Shown: positions 15,039-22,659, numbered from the stretch's first letter. The stretch is 22,659 nucleotides of DNA from DATJXG01 sp035500455 (GCA_035500455.1 DATJXG010000268.1:1-22659); one strand, 5' to 3'. Numbers and translations are program-made. Notes: generated by a model from the letters alone, not told the origin.

Positions 15039-15799
15039 GTGTTCTACTTTGCTCGCCACCTCCTGTTTTGGCAGATGCTTTTCGTATTCCTCGCGATCAT
15101 AGCTCCAGCTTGGGATTTCTATGCAACGCGGCGGCTCAAGGGAAATCCCGGATCGGCGCAGAAGATTGGTTATTACCGAACGCTTTGCGCATGGCTGTGG
15201 ATTGCGAGCTTTGTAGCAGTTGCCACTGTCGGTTTCCGCGAGGTATTTACCATCGCTCCGATGCCGGACGATGCTGCTTGGCTGTTTGGACACGGCTGGG
15301 TCAGGTTCCTAGTGGAAGTAGTCATTGCGCTCTTTTTCGGCATGACGTTTCTGCCGTGTGCGACCGTGGCTTGGAAGAAGCTAAAGAACCGACCGCGCAC
15401 CTATCGCTCAGCAAAGGCCTTGAGGTCGTTCGAGTATTTCTTCCCGGCGACCCAGCCGGAGCGACACTGGTGGGTGTTGGTTTGCGTCACCGCGGGTCTC
15501 TGTGAAGAAACTCTCTTTCGTGGATTCATGCTGCATTACCTGCATGTTTTCCCCTGGACGCTGAATCTCACGCTAGCACTGCTAATTTCATCACTTATTT
15601 TTGGATTGAATCACCTTTATGGTGGCGTCGGGTGGTGGGGAGTGCTACGGGAGGATTTCTGTTCGGCCTGCTGTTTCTGCTTGGCGGAAATCTTCTGCTT
15701 CCAATCGTCCTGCACGCGCTCATCGACCTGCGGATGCTGGTATTCCTTCCAACTCGCGCTGAGCCGACAGCGCGGCTAAGCACTGCAAGCAATAGCTAA
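15039..15799 (+). pseudogene. CPBP-family intramembrane metalloprotease, frameshifted
   Basis: A membrane protein of the CPBP (CAAX protease and bacteriocin-processing) family, with several hydrophobic segments, the glutamate motif EETLFRGF and the histidine motif in FGLNHLYGG. Just after that motif, in the G-rich stretch 15629-15640, the frame breaks. The original frame continues into a Cys/Ser-rich tail and stops at 15779. The neighbouring frame from 15638 reads GSATGGFLFGLLFLLGGNLL, then LPIVLHALIDLRML, which is the expected last helices with the third motif, and stops at 15799. One missing base explains this: either a real mutation or an error in a G-run. GTG at 15039 is the start. It follows repeat copy C as another single-gene unit. 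Confidence 0.8.
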
Positions 15800-15891
15800 T
15801 GGATCAAGCCGATGTGTCGGATCTCGCTGGGCACGAATGCCTCAGTACGCTCCATCTCGGGCTGGTTCGACGACAATCAACCCAGATAATC

Positions 15892-18444
15892 TCAGTCTGT
15901 GCGCAGCGCCTTCATTGGATCCGTCGAGGCAGCTCGATGTGCCGGGAGAATACTGGCGACCGCGGCGCAAACCCCGAGCGCAAGAATTGAAAACCCGAAC
16001 ACATGCGGATCCCAGCTGCGTATCTCGAATAGCTGCGCGGCCATGAGGCGTCCCGCACCCATAGCCAGGGGAATTCCAATGAATAAACCGATAGCCACTA
16101 GCAGAAATGCTCCCCGCAGGACTAGTCGCAAAATGTTCAGCCGGTCGGCTCCGAGAGCCATGCGCACTCCGATCTCGCCGGTTCGGCAGGCAACCATGTA
16201 GGCCATCAGCCCATAGAGGCCGATGGCCGCCAGCAGCAGGGCGATGACCCCAAATGTGCCGGCCAACTGCGCGACCATGCGCTGCTGGTCAAAATTTGAG
16301 GCCACCTGCTCGTTCATGCTTTGCACCGCAATGATAGTAAGGTTGGGATCGATATCGGCGAGAACCTTACGAAGCTGCGGCTCGAGATTGAGCGCATTGC
16401 CGCGTACCAGCAGCTGGATACTGCCTACGAAATGCGTTTGTATCTCTCCACGCTCCATCAGAACATCTGGATAATGGACACTCTGCTCCAGCGGTAGGAA
16501 AAACATGGGCCTCGCGGGCTGGTCTGGGTCGTTGTACTTGGCGTCACGCGCCACCCCGACTATCTCGAACGTGTCAGCATACCGGGAGTTGTCCATGCCA
16601 AAGTGTTTGCCGATGGGATCTTCGTTGGGGAAGTATTTCCTGACCAGCGATTCATTCACAATCGCCACTGGGCGCGAGGTGCCGGAATCGCTCTCCGTGA
16701 AATCACGTCCGCGCACGATGCGCTGTCCGACTGTCGAAAAATACTTACCGCTCACCCGGTCCCACGAGACACCTTCCGCCTGCGTAGCCTTTGGATCACC
16801 CCTCCCTTCTATGGCAATCAATTCACCCCAGTTATTACCGCTGAGCGGACTCCAGGCCGCCAGGCTCGCGCTCTGCACATTCGGCAACCGCACCAGTCCA
16901 TCTTCGATTGCGCGATAAAGCGCGTCGAGGTGTTCGGGTGTATAACTGTCCAGAGGCGGATTGATCTGAACACTTATGCGATTTTGGACGGCAAAACCAA
17001 AGTCCTGACTCTCCAAATTCCGCAAGCTCACCGTCAGCAATCCAGCGCAGGCCAGCAGAACAAGGGAAAGCGCCGCTTGGCTGACCACCAGTATTTTTTG
17101 CAGCAACGATGCCCCGGGACGAGTGCCGCGGCCTACTCCGTGCAGGGCCTCTGCCGGGTCGGAACGTGAAGCCAGCCACGCCGGCACTACGCCGAACAGC
17201 ACACCGGTCAGGAGTGAAAGCGCAAACGCAAATCCCAGTACCGGCAGCGAAGGCGCGGCACTGATGGGCGTAAAGGTCGCGCTGCGAAATGCCAGGGCCA
17301 GCATCAGACGCGCTCCCACGTATGCCACCCCCAATCCCGCGATGCCGCCCAGCACCGACAGCAGTACCGCCTCCGTCAGCTGCTGGCGAATCAGTCTTGT
17401 TCGCGCAGCCCCCAGCGCCAGGCATACCGCAGTCTGGGCGCGGCGGGCGGCTCCGCGTGCCAGCAGAAGATTGGCGATATTGGCGCACGCGATCAGAAGT
17501 AATGTTCCACAAACCATCAGGAGAATACGCAGACTCGCGCCGTAGTCTTCCCTTAAGGAGGTGACACCCCCTCCGGCCGGAGCCAGCCGGATAAATTTTT
17601 GAGGAATCGTGGGTTCAATCTGCGGTTTGAATTCGGCGGGCATCTGATCTTCGTCACGGAGCCACCGTTGCAGCACCGGGGTCAGCCGGGCGGGAAGTGC
17701 TTGCACGCTCGCACCCGGCTTTAGCCTGCCAATGGCATAAAGCCACTGGGGATGATTCGTTCTCATGTGCGCATTCTGGCCGTCGAACAAAATCTCCTGT
17801 TGCAGGGGCAGCCAAAAGTCCGGCGGATCGCTACGCAGTGTCTCGCCAAAAAATCCCGGAGGTGTAATCCCAATCAACGTGACCGGCTGTCCTTGCACCA
17901 AGAATGTGGACCCAACAATCGCCGGATCTGAGCCGTAAGCCTGCTGCCAGGTGCGATAACTAATCATCGCCACCGGTGCGGCCGACTGTTGATCGTCCGA
18001 GTTGTTGATAACCCGTCCGGCAAAGGCGCCGAGGCCAAAAACATGGAAGTAGCTCCCACTCACGTACTCGGCCCGCAGGGGACGTGCCTCGCGGTCTTTC
18101 GCCTCCTGCCGGATGCTGTAAATCCCGGGCGCGGCCTGAAAAGCGGTGGTTTCCTCGAACTCGGGTGCCGCCGCCGCGAGACGCTGGTAGAGGGGATAAG
18201 AGAACAGGCTCCAGTCATCGTCCTCCCAACCCTCGACACAGCACTCCTCGGTATCGCCAATGCGATACAGCTGGGCGGGATCGGCGACCGGCAACGATTT
18301 CAGCATGATCGCCTGCGTCAGGGTGAAGATCGCGGTGGTCGCACCGATGCCGATGGCCAGGGTGAGTAATGCAGTCAACGTAAACGTAGGAGCATGGCGC
18401 AGCTGCCGCAGAGCGTAGCGGATGTCTTGCAGTAGGGTTTGCAC
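15892..18444 (-). CDS. ADOP-type ABC transporter permease (MacB/FtsX-like, duplicated)
   Basis: An 850-residue membrane protein with two MacB-like halves. It starts with LLQDIRYALRQLRHAPTFT, the usual ADOP opening, then a transmembrane helix (about 21-45), a MacB periplasmic domain (about 50-290) and an FtsX domain with helices near 303-330, 358-386 and 401-423. A further helix (about 450-474), a second periplasmic domain (480-720) and a second FtsX domain (725-840) with TGEIGVRMALGA follow. It ends PAHRAASTDPMKALRTD. Such orphan permeases are abundant in Acidobacteriota and usually lack an adjacent ATPase gene, as here. Substrate unknown. The GTG start has GGAGG 8 nt upstream. It runs against all its plus-strand neighbours. 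Confidence 0.93.
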   Translation of the reverse strand: MQTLLQDIRYALRQLRHAPTFTLTALLTLAIGIGATTAIFTLTQAIMLKSLPVADPAQLYRIGDTEECCVEGWEDDDWSLFSYPLYQRLAAAAPEFEETTAFQAAPGIYSIRQEAKDREARPLRAEYVSGSYFHVFGLGAFAGRVINNSDDQQSAAPVAMISYRTWQQAYGSDPAIVGSTFLVQGQPVTLIGITPPGFFGETLRSDPPDFWLPLQQEILFDGQNAHMRTNHPQWLYAIGRLKPGASVQALPARLTPVLQRWLRDEDQMPAEFKPQIEPTIPQKFIRLAPAGGGVTSLREDYGASLRILLMVCGTLLLIACANIANLLLARGAARRAQTAVCLALGAARTRLIRQQLTEAVLLSVLGGIAGLGVAYVGARLMLALAFRSATFTPISAAPSLPVLGFAFALSLLTGVLFGVVPAWLASRSDPAEALHGVGRGTRPGASLLQKILVVSQAALSLVLLACAGLLTVSLRNLESQDFGFAVQNRISVQINPPLDSYTPEHLDALYRAIEDGLVRLPNVQSASLAAWSPLSGNNWGELIAIEGRGDPKATQAEGVSWDRVSGKYFSTVGQRIVRGRDFTESDSGTSRPVAIVNESLVRKYFPNEDPIGKHFGMDNSRYADTFEIVGVARDAKYNDPDQPARPMFFLPLEQSVHYPDVLMERGEIQTHFVGSIQLLVRGNALNLEPQLRKVLADIDPNLTIIAVQSMNEQVASNFDQQRMVAQLAGTFGVIALLLAAIGLYGLMAYMVACRTGEIGVRMALGADRLNILRLVLRGAFLLVAIGLFIGIPLAMGAGRLMAAQLFEIRSWDPHVFGFSILALGVCAAVASILPAHRAASTDPMKALRTD

Positions 18445-18452
18445 GCAAGTAT

Positions 18453-18457
18453 CCTCC
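18453..18457 (-). promoter_or_regulatory. Ribosome binding site fixing the GTG start of the ADOP gene
   Basis: GGAGG on the minus strand lies 8 nt before GTG 18444. It supports this non-ATG start, which immediately precedes the conserved ADOP N-terminus. Confidence 0.7.
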
Positions 18458-18527
18458 GGCGGATTATACGTCGACCCGAAAGGGTTGGTTCCACGCGGTA
18501 AACTTTATGAGTTTTCAATTTGCACCA

Positions 18528-18626
18528 CTGTTGGCGAAACATCGCCATTACACTCCTCATCCGCCTGGGGGCATCCTGGTCAGGCCGGTCAATGAGCGTA
18601 ATCGACTTGTTATCGTCAATCACCGC
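18528..18626 (+). repeat. Hairpin repeat family, copy D
   Basis: Left arm ATTACACTC (18547-18555) and right arm GAGCGTAAT (18594-18602) match copy C exactly; the inner loop is shorter than in C. AAACATCGCCATTACACTC on the left and a 28-bp block on the right (18577-18604) are identical to C. The end reads TTGTTATCG instead of TGTTAACG. It lies in the 223-bp gap upstream of the beta-propeller gene and ends about 42 nt before its ATG. Confidence 0.75.
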
Positions 18627-18667
18627 CATCTGTCTGTTAGAGTTGGTCGTCAATTCCGGGGTGGGGC

Positions 18668-19678
18668 ATGCGACGCAACACTGTCTGGCCGGCTTTTCTC
18701 TTCCTTTTTTTGTGTTTCGAGATCGCGGCGTGGGCAGCGCCGGCTCAGAACGTCCGGCTGTACGTGGACAACAGCGAGGGTGACGACGTCAGCGTCATCG
18801 ACCTAAAGACGCTGAACACCGTAGATGACATCCGTCTGGCCGACAAAGTTCATGGGCTGGCGATCCAGGCGGATGGGCGGCGGCTGTTTGCGACCATCGA
18901 ATCCGACAACACCCTGCGGGTGGTAGATACCGCCACCAACAAGGTCATCGCGGCGATCAAGCTGACGGGACGTCCGAATCAGTGCGCGGTCACGCCCGAC
19001 GGACGCTATGTGGCCGTGCCGATCCGCGACAAGAATGCAGTGGACATTGTGGACGTGCGGCAGCAGAAGGTGGTGAAAACGCTGCCCGTGAGCAAGCCAC
19101 ACAACGCGTTCAACGCCGGCAGCAATCGCTACCTGTTCGTGAGCGCGATGGGGGCGAACCAGATCAACGTAATCGACCTGATGACGATGGCGTATTCGGC
19201 GAAGGTCTCGGTCGGAGGAATTCCCCGGCCGTACGTCGTGACGCCCGATGGCACAACGATGTACGTCGCGCTAACTGACCTGCACGGTTTCATGAAGGTG
19301 GACGTGGCGAGCGGAAAGAGGCAGCGAGTAGCGATGCCGGCCGAAAACCACACGCCGAAGCAGCGTTCGTTCGAGCCGAGCAACACGCTGACACACGGGC
19401 TGGCGCTGTCGCCCGATGAGACCGAGCTGTGGGTCACGAGCCTGCTGGACAATAGCCTATACGTCTACGACGTGAAGGCGAACAAGATCACGGGGCGGGT
19501 GCAGGTCGGCGATGGGCCGAACTGGGTAGCCTTCTCGCCGGATGGGAAGTATGTGTGCGTGAGCAATACCGGGACAGATGATGTGTCGATTATCGACGTG
19601 CGGACGCGGCGCGAAGTGAAGCGGGTAAAGGTTGGTAAGGCACCGAAGCGGATCGTAGCGGCGGTCCTGGGAGCATAG
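18668..19678 (+). CDS. Secreted YVTN-type beta-propeller protein
   Basis: A 336-residue protein. An N-terminal signal peptide (MRRNTVWPAFLFLFLCFEIAAWA, cleavage probably near A24) is followed by about seven blades of the YVTN/NHL type. Repeats read like NSEGDDVSVIDLKTLNTV, SDNTLRVVDTATNKVIA, PDGRYVAVPIRDKNAVDIVDV, and near the end PDGKYVCVSNTGTDDVSIIDVRTRREVKRVKVG. These blades bind proteins or ligands or support redox enzymes; nothing here fixes a partner. The ATG at 18668 is preceded only by a weak GGGGTGGGG. It is a single-gene unit between repeat copies D and E. Confidence 0.88.
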   Translation: MRRNTVWPAFLFLFLCFEIAAWAAPAQNVRLYVDNSEGDDVSVIDLKTLNTVDDIRLADKVHGLAIQADGRRLFATIESDNTLRVVDTATNKVIAAIKLTGRPNQCAVTPDGRYVAVPIRDKNAVDIVDVRQQKVVKTLPVSKPHNAFNAGSNRYLFVSAMGANQINVIDLMTMAYSAKVSVGGIPRPYVVTPDGTTMYVALTDLHGFMKVDVASGKRQRVAMPAENHTPKQRSFEPSNTLTHGLALSPDETELWVTSLLDNSLYVYDVKANKITGRVQVGDGPNWVAFSPDGKYVCVSNTGTDDVSIIDVRTRREVKRVKVGKAPKRIVAAVLGA

Positions 19679-19823
19679 CGAAGGGCTTACCCCGGGGCAC
19701 CTTGACAATGCAGGAGTAACCGCATGTCGTCGATGGTTTTTGGCAATCAATTACCACCGGAATCTCAATAAACACACAGGCGAAACCCTCTCGCGACGAG
19801 TTCGCCGCTCCTCAACGAGCGAT

Positions 19824-19910
19824 AAATCGCCATTGCGCTCAAAACGGGCTCCGAGCGGGGGTGAGGGGAAGGCGCAAACCTGCTCAAACGCCTGTTAACG
19901 CCAGTCATCG
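19824..19910 (+). repeat. Hairpin repeat family, copy E
   Basis: Left motif AAATCGCCATTGCGCTC, then CGCTC (19836-19840) pairing with GAGCG (19853-19857), then the right motif CGCCTGTTAACGCCAG and TCATCG. Both end motifs of copies C and D are present at similar spacing. It ends 42 nt before the small gene remnant at 19953. The rest of the 274-bp gap after the propeller gene shows nothing I can name. Confidence 0.6.
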
Positions 19911-19952
19911 GAACTCTGGACTGACTGTAATCAATCGCGGTAGGGTTTCGGT

Positions 19953-20078
19953 ATGAGTCGAGTCACGAACGTAATACTCACCGCGCACGTTGGGCCGCAA
20001 AGCAGACCTGACGATGAGATCGAGGCCGTCAACGGTTTCCTCCGAAATGCAGACGGCGCGCGATGGGCGTGGTGTTGA
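19953..20078 (+). pseudogene. Remnant of a small protein starting MSRVTNVILTAHVG
   Basis: 41 codons from ATG 19953 to TGA 20078 with a credible protein-like start (MSRVTNVILTAHVG, then DDEIEAVNGFLRNADG). It then hits stop codons in this frame and I find no clear continuation in the others. The opening resembles small hypothetical proteins I recall with a similar first strand and a 'x-x-N-x-F-L/F' helix, but I cannot name the family. It follows repeat copy E by 42 nt, like the other single-gene units, so it was probably once an intact unit. Confidence 0.4.
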
Positions 20079-20222
20079 TAGCAGGTGCTCTCCTTCCGAG
20101 GCGAACCCGTCTTCTAGATTCGATCGATGGGCCAGTTCCAAGAACGGCAGAGCAAACGGCACGGCTTTTGGGCGGTCCTCAACCGCTGGCGCCTTGGACT
20201 TTGCCCTGCGGCACGGAACTGA

Positions 20223-20546
20223 CCCGAAGATGGACACGCGACGGATTCCACGGCTACGCGCCGCGAATGGACGGCCATCCGGTGGCCGGGCACTATCGCA
20301 GCGCGCAACGATGTTCCGTGGTCGATCGGAAATCAGCGCCTGGCTCCTATCCTTCGTCCGAACACGATCGTTCTGATCCCAGCGTCTCACGATAGCCAAT
20401 GGACGTTAGGCGGTCGCCTCGAAGTTTCGCACGTGTACTTGAGCAAGCATCGGCTGCTGGCCCACGCGGCGTCAAAGAGAGAGCGGCCTGTGGAATGGTG
20501 GATCGGCTGCTTCACGGAACCGGAACTGAAACGGCGGATGAGCTGA
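20223..20546 (+). pseudogene. Possible AraC-family regulator remnant (N-terminal region only)
   Basis: One frame without a start codon reads PWSIGNQRLAPILRPNTIVLIPASHD, then SQWTLGGRLEVSHVYLSKHRLLAHA and ends at TGA 20546. The pattern 'L-I-P-A-x-x-x-x-x-W ... E-V-x-H-V-Y-L' is typical of the sensor-domain strands of AraC-type regulators. The upstream 40 or so residues are unconvincing and the frame is closed by TGA at 20220-20222. The helix-turn-helix part is missing: the gene would have to continue where the minus-strand gene 20512-21186 lies. I read it as a truncated fragment. Similarity is by eye only. Confidence 0.35.
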
Positions 20547-21186
20547 CCTTGGTCAACAACCAGCGTCCGTGGATCTTTCTGGCTTCACCGTTAAGGTTTA
20601 CGTGGCTCTTGGCTGTCCAGGAGGGCAAGCCCGTGGCTGGATCCAATGAGACGTCGAAGTAGTGGCATTCGAAATACACCGATGACTTCCATTGGCCGTC
20701 GCCAGTCTTCACCGGGACATACTTGGTTTTGTAGGCCGGGGAAAGCGACACGAACTTATTGGCTTGCTGCAACCCGCCGGAAACATACTTGAAGAAGGTG
20801 CACAGCGTGCCCTGTTGACCGGTGGCAGAGGTGTCGCCCGAGGGTAGAGGGCAACTTTCGGGATCGTCCGGATCGCCGTTGCCGATGTAGTTTCCTGCCG
20901 AGGCAGCGGTGCTGACAATCGTGAGTTGGGCGTCTTTAGTCCAGATCGAGAGTGCCTGGCGGATTCGCTGCGTGATCACTTCCGGCGAATCGCCATTTAT
21001 CGGATCGTGCACGCTGACTGCCGCGTGAAAGGTTACGTGAATTTGCTGTTCCAGTTCAGCCGCTTGGGCGAGTTGATCGTCATTGTCCCGCCCGCCACTT
21101 GCATGGGCGGCTCCTATGGCCGCGATAATTCCCACAGCTACCAGGGCCACAAAACGAGGGTAGTTCTTCTTGAATGTCGATTTCAT
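20512..21186 (-). CDS. Secreted protein of possible NTF2/SnoaL-like fold, function unknown
   Basis: A 224-residue protein with a signal peptide (KKNYPRFVALVAVGIIAAIGAAHASG, cleavage near residue 30). The mature part has HVTFHAAVSVHDPINGD, ITQRIRQALSIWTKDAQLTI, a Cys-containing loop (ESCPLPSGDT ... GTLCTFFKYVSG), then paired strands SSVYFECHYFDV and AKSHVNLNGEARKIHGRWLLTKVSS. An 'IW-x-x-D-A' helix end and a final 'G-x-W-L-L-T-K' strand suggest an NTF2/SnoaL-like cone fold; this is inference. The two cysteines could form a disulphide outside the cytoplasm. ATG 21186 has AGGAGA 7-8 nt upstream; the frame is open to 21228 but the extra part overlaps the leader hairpin. Confidence 0.75.
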   Translation of the reverse strand: MKSTFKKNYPRFVALVAVGIIAAIGAAHASGGRDNDDQLAQAAELEQQIHVTFHAAVSVHDPINGDSPEVITQRIRQALSIWTKDAQLTIVSTAASAGNYIGNGDPDDPESCPLPSGDTSATGQQGTLCTFFKYVSGGLQQANKFVSLSPAYKTKYVPVKTGDGQWKSSVYFECHYFDVSLDPATGLPSWTAKSHVNLNGEARKIHGRWLLTKVSSSAVSVPVP

Positions 21187-21208
21187 GTAGATCTCTCCTT
21201 TGAACAGG

Positions 21209-21234
21209 GGCGCGGTTGTCGTTCCCACCGCGCC
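21209..21234 (-). promoter_or_regulatory. Leader hairpin upstream of the secreted protein gene
   Basis: GGCGCGGT and ACCGCGCC form a perfect 8-bp, GC-rich stem with a 10-nt loop, ending just 11-12 nt before the AGGAGA ribosome binding site. It could influence translation or mRNA stability. No known regulator or riboswitch class is recognised. Confidence 0.4.
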
Positions 21235-21371
21235 TGCTTGTTTGCCTTCACTCCATATAGCGGAAATCGCAGGGGAAACCTGTAAGTGGGAAAGGAACTA
21301 CTTGGGGCAGTTGCCGGGGGGTGTGGTAAAGTTTACGCAATTGGCCGCCCCCCTCCGGCCTACGGATTTGG

Positions 21372-21956
21372 ATGGATGACGCTCTCGGACACGAGATCAC
21401 CCAACTGCTTCAGGCATGGCGCCGGGGCGACGAAGGTGCTCTGGACAAGCTGACCCCTCAGGTTTATCGCGAGCTGCATCTGGCCGCCAGGCGTTGCATG
21501 GGACGGGAACGCGACGGTCATACGCTACAGACGACGGCTCTGATCAATGAGCTTTATCTGCGTCTATCCGATCTGAAGCTGATCGACTGGCAGGACCGGG
21601 CGCATTTTTTCGCGCTGTGTGCGCGACAAATGCGGCGCATTCTCACAGACCATGCCCGTGCCCGCCAGTCGCACAAACGCGGCGATGGAGCAACAGCGAT
21701 TTCATTGGACGATGCTCTGGCAATCTCTCCCGAACCCTCCCCTGATTTGGTCGCTATAGACGATGCTCTCAATCAACTGGCGAAGGTGGACGGCCGCAAG
21801 AGCCAGGTCGTAGTGTTGCGTTTTTTTGGCGGCCTCAGCGTCGAGGAAACCGCTGAAGTATTGAAGGTTTCACCTGACACCGTGGCGCGTGATTGGCGGT
21901 TGGCCAAGGCGTGGCTGATGCGTGCCCTGAGCGAAAATAAATCCGATGAAGCCTGA
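21372..21956 (+). CDS. ECF-type RNA polymerase sigma factor (TIGR02999-like)
   Basis: A 194-residue sigma-70 family protein of the extracytoplasmic-function type. Region 2 is EITQLLQAWRRGDEGALDKLTPQVYRELHLAARRCMGRE and TLQTTALINELYLRL, followed by HFFALCARQMRRILTDHARARQSHKRG, which is characteristic of the TIGR02999 group found in Planctomycetes and Acidobacteriota. Region 4 is QVVVLRFFGGLSVEETAEVLKVSPDTVARDWRLAKAWL, a helix-turn-helix for -35 recognition. No anti-sigma gene is adjacent; instead the gene overlaps a Ser/Thr kinase gene by 11 bp, a common pairing in which the kinase may control the sigma factor. The kinase is the expected functional partner. Confidence 0.93.
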   Translation: MDDALGHEITQLLQAWRRGDEGALDKLTPQVYRELHLAARRCMGRERDGHTLQTTALINELYLRLSDLKLIDWQDRAHFFALCARQMRRILTDHARARQSHKRGDGATAISLDDALAISPEPSPDLVAIDDALNQLAKVDGRKSQVVVLRFFGGLSVEETAEVLKVSPDTVARDWRLAKAWLMRALSENKSDEA

Positions 21957-22659
21957 GCGTTGGAGCAAAGTCGAAAGCATTTTTCACAAGGCTCTCGAGG
22001 CGGACGAAAGCCGGCGCGGCTCTGTAATCGAGGAATCGTGCGCCGGGGATGAGGAACTGCGCCGCGAGGTGGAGTCATTGCTGGCGCATCACAGTGACTC
22101 TGCCAGCTTCATCGAGAAGCCGGCGTTTGCGAGCCAGGTGAACCCCAGCGTTCGGCCGGTCACGGCGGCAGCTGCGCCCAGGCCTGACCTGAGGGGCGTT
22201 GCGTTTGGACATTACCGCATTCTTGAAGAAATCGGCTTCGGCGGCATGGGAGTGGTATACAAGGCCGAGGACAGTAGACTTGGCCGACTCGTCGCGCTGA
22301 AGTTCCTGCCTGAGCACATGGCAGCGGATTCTGTCGCGTTACAGCGTTTTCGCCGCGAGGCTCGATCCGCTTCCTCGCTGAACCATCCCAGTATTTGCAC
22401 GATTTACGATATCGACGCCTACGAGGGCCGGGAATTTATCGTAATGGAGTATCTCGATGGGCAGACCCTCGCTACCTATATTGCGGGCCGGCGAGCGGTT
22501 GGCACTGAGCTCGTCGCCAAATTGGGAATGCCCATTGCCGAGGCGCTCGGCGCGGCACACTCCAAGGGAGTGATTCATCGTGACATCAAGCCCGGCAACA
22601 TCTTCGTTACTCAATCGGGGCTGGTGAAAGTCCTCGATTTCGGCGTGGCTAAGCTGGTG
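21946..22659 (+). CDS. Serine/threonine protein kinase (5' part, runs off the window)
   Basis: 238 residues are visible and the frame is open at the right edge. An N-terminal helical segment of about 80 residues opens with MKPERWSKVESIFHKALEAD, the usual start of acidobacterial kinases of this kind. The Hanks-type kinase domain begins near 89: glycine loop EEIGFGGMGVVYKAED (97-109), VALKFL with catalytic Lys119, FIVMEYLDGQTL, the catalytic loop HRDIKPGNI (211-219) and the DFG motif (231-233). All key residues are present, so it should be active. C-terminal domains (often WD40/PD40 or TPR repeats) would lie outside. It overlaps the sigma factor gene by 11 bp, so translation is coupled. It has no entry as a closed ORF because no stop falls in the window. 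Confidence 0.93.
   Translation, partial: MKPERWSKVESIFHKALEADESRRGSVIEESCAGDEELRREVESLLAHHSDSASFIEKPAFASQVNPSVRPVTAAAAPRPDLRGVAFGHYRILEEIGFGGMGVVYKAEDSRLGRLVALKFLPEHMAADSVALQRFRREARSASSLNHPSICTIYDIDAYEGREFIVMEYLDGQTLATYIAGRRAVGTELVAKLGMPIAEALGAAHSKGVIHRDIKPGNIFVTQSGLVKVLDFGVAKLV

Noticed and set aside
18463..18468. Perfect TATAAT on the minus strand before the ADOP gene as its -10 box
   Set aside because: No -35 box is found at 16-18 nt and the implied start site would fall within the GGAGG ribosome binding site.
19905..20399. 164-codon minus-strand ORF over the remnant region
   Set aside because: No domain or signal is recognisable; Arg-rich composition and overlap with plus-strand protein-like fragments suggest a chance ORF.

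Overview
The window looks like chromosomal DNA of an Acidobacteriota member, probably a soil or metagenomic genome. The pointers are a hopanoid gene cluster, an 850-residue ADOP-type (acidobacterial duplicated orphan permease) MacB-like protein, a BshC bacillithiol enzyme, a TIGR02999-like ECF sigma factor overlapping a Ser/Thr kinase gene, high G+C content, and the stereotyped intergenic 'boilerplate' repeats common in that phylum. This placement is inferred from gene content, not from a search.

Region 1 (1-6464, all minus strand, read right to left) is an isoprenoid/hopanoid locus: ispH, then squalene-hopene cyclase 9 nt downstream, a 354-bp gap made almost wholly of repeats, the radical-SAM gene hpnH, a small TTG-started gene overlapping the hpnH stop, hpnA, and at the window edge the 5' part of an HpnG-like nucleoside phosphorylase. 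IspH supplies IPP/DMAPP, SHC makes the hopane skeleton, HpnH adds adenosine, and HpnG and HpnA act in side-chain and sugar steps. Inverted pairs of a short GC-rich palindrome lie between the small gene and hpnA and between hpnA and hpnG.

Region 2 (6691-13536) is ordinary housekeeping and hypothetical content: GNAT and MazG genes overlapping by GTGA, a glycerophosphodiester phosphodiesterase, two small conserved-looking proteins, a HAD hydrolase convergent with bshC across a perfect hairpin, and a second GNAT gene. Gaps carry two dispersed repeat families (TTCGTG-type and CTTTGCG-type).

Region 3 (13542-20546) is an accessory, partly decaying stretch: a stranded 3' end of a MacB/ADOP permease, a VOC protein, an unrecognised small ORF, a CPBP protease gene with an apparent 1-nt frameshift, an intact ADOP permease on the minus strand, a secreted beta-propeller, and remnants of a small unknown gene and of an AraC-type regulator. 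Five copies (some partial) of a hairpin-forming repeat sit between these units, four of them just upstream of a gene. Its geometry is reminiscent of integron attC sites, but it does not match the attC consensus and no integrase is present. This is the most unusual structure in the window.

Region 4 (20512-22659) holds a secreted protein of possible NTF2/SnoaL-like fold (minus) and, divergently, an ECF sigma factor overlapping the start of a serine/threonine kinase that runs off the right edge. No tRNA, rRNA, CRISPR array, insertion sequence or phage gene was found.
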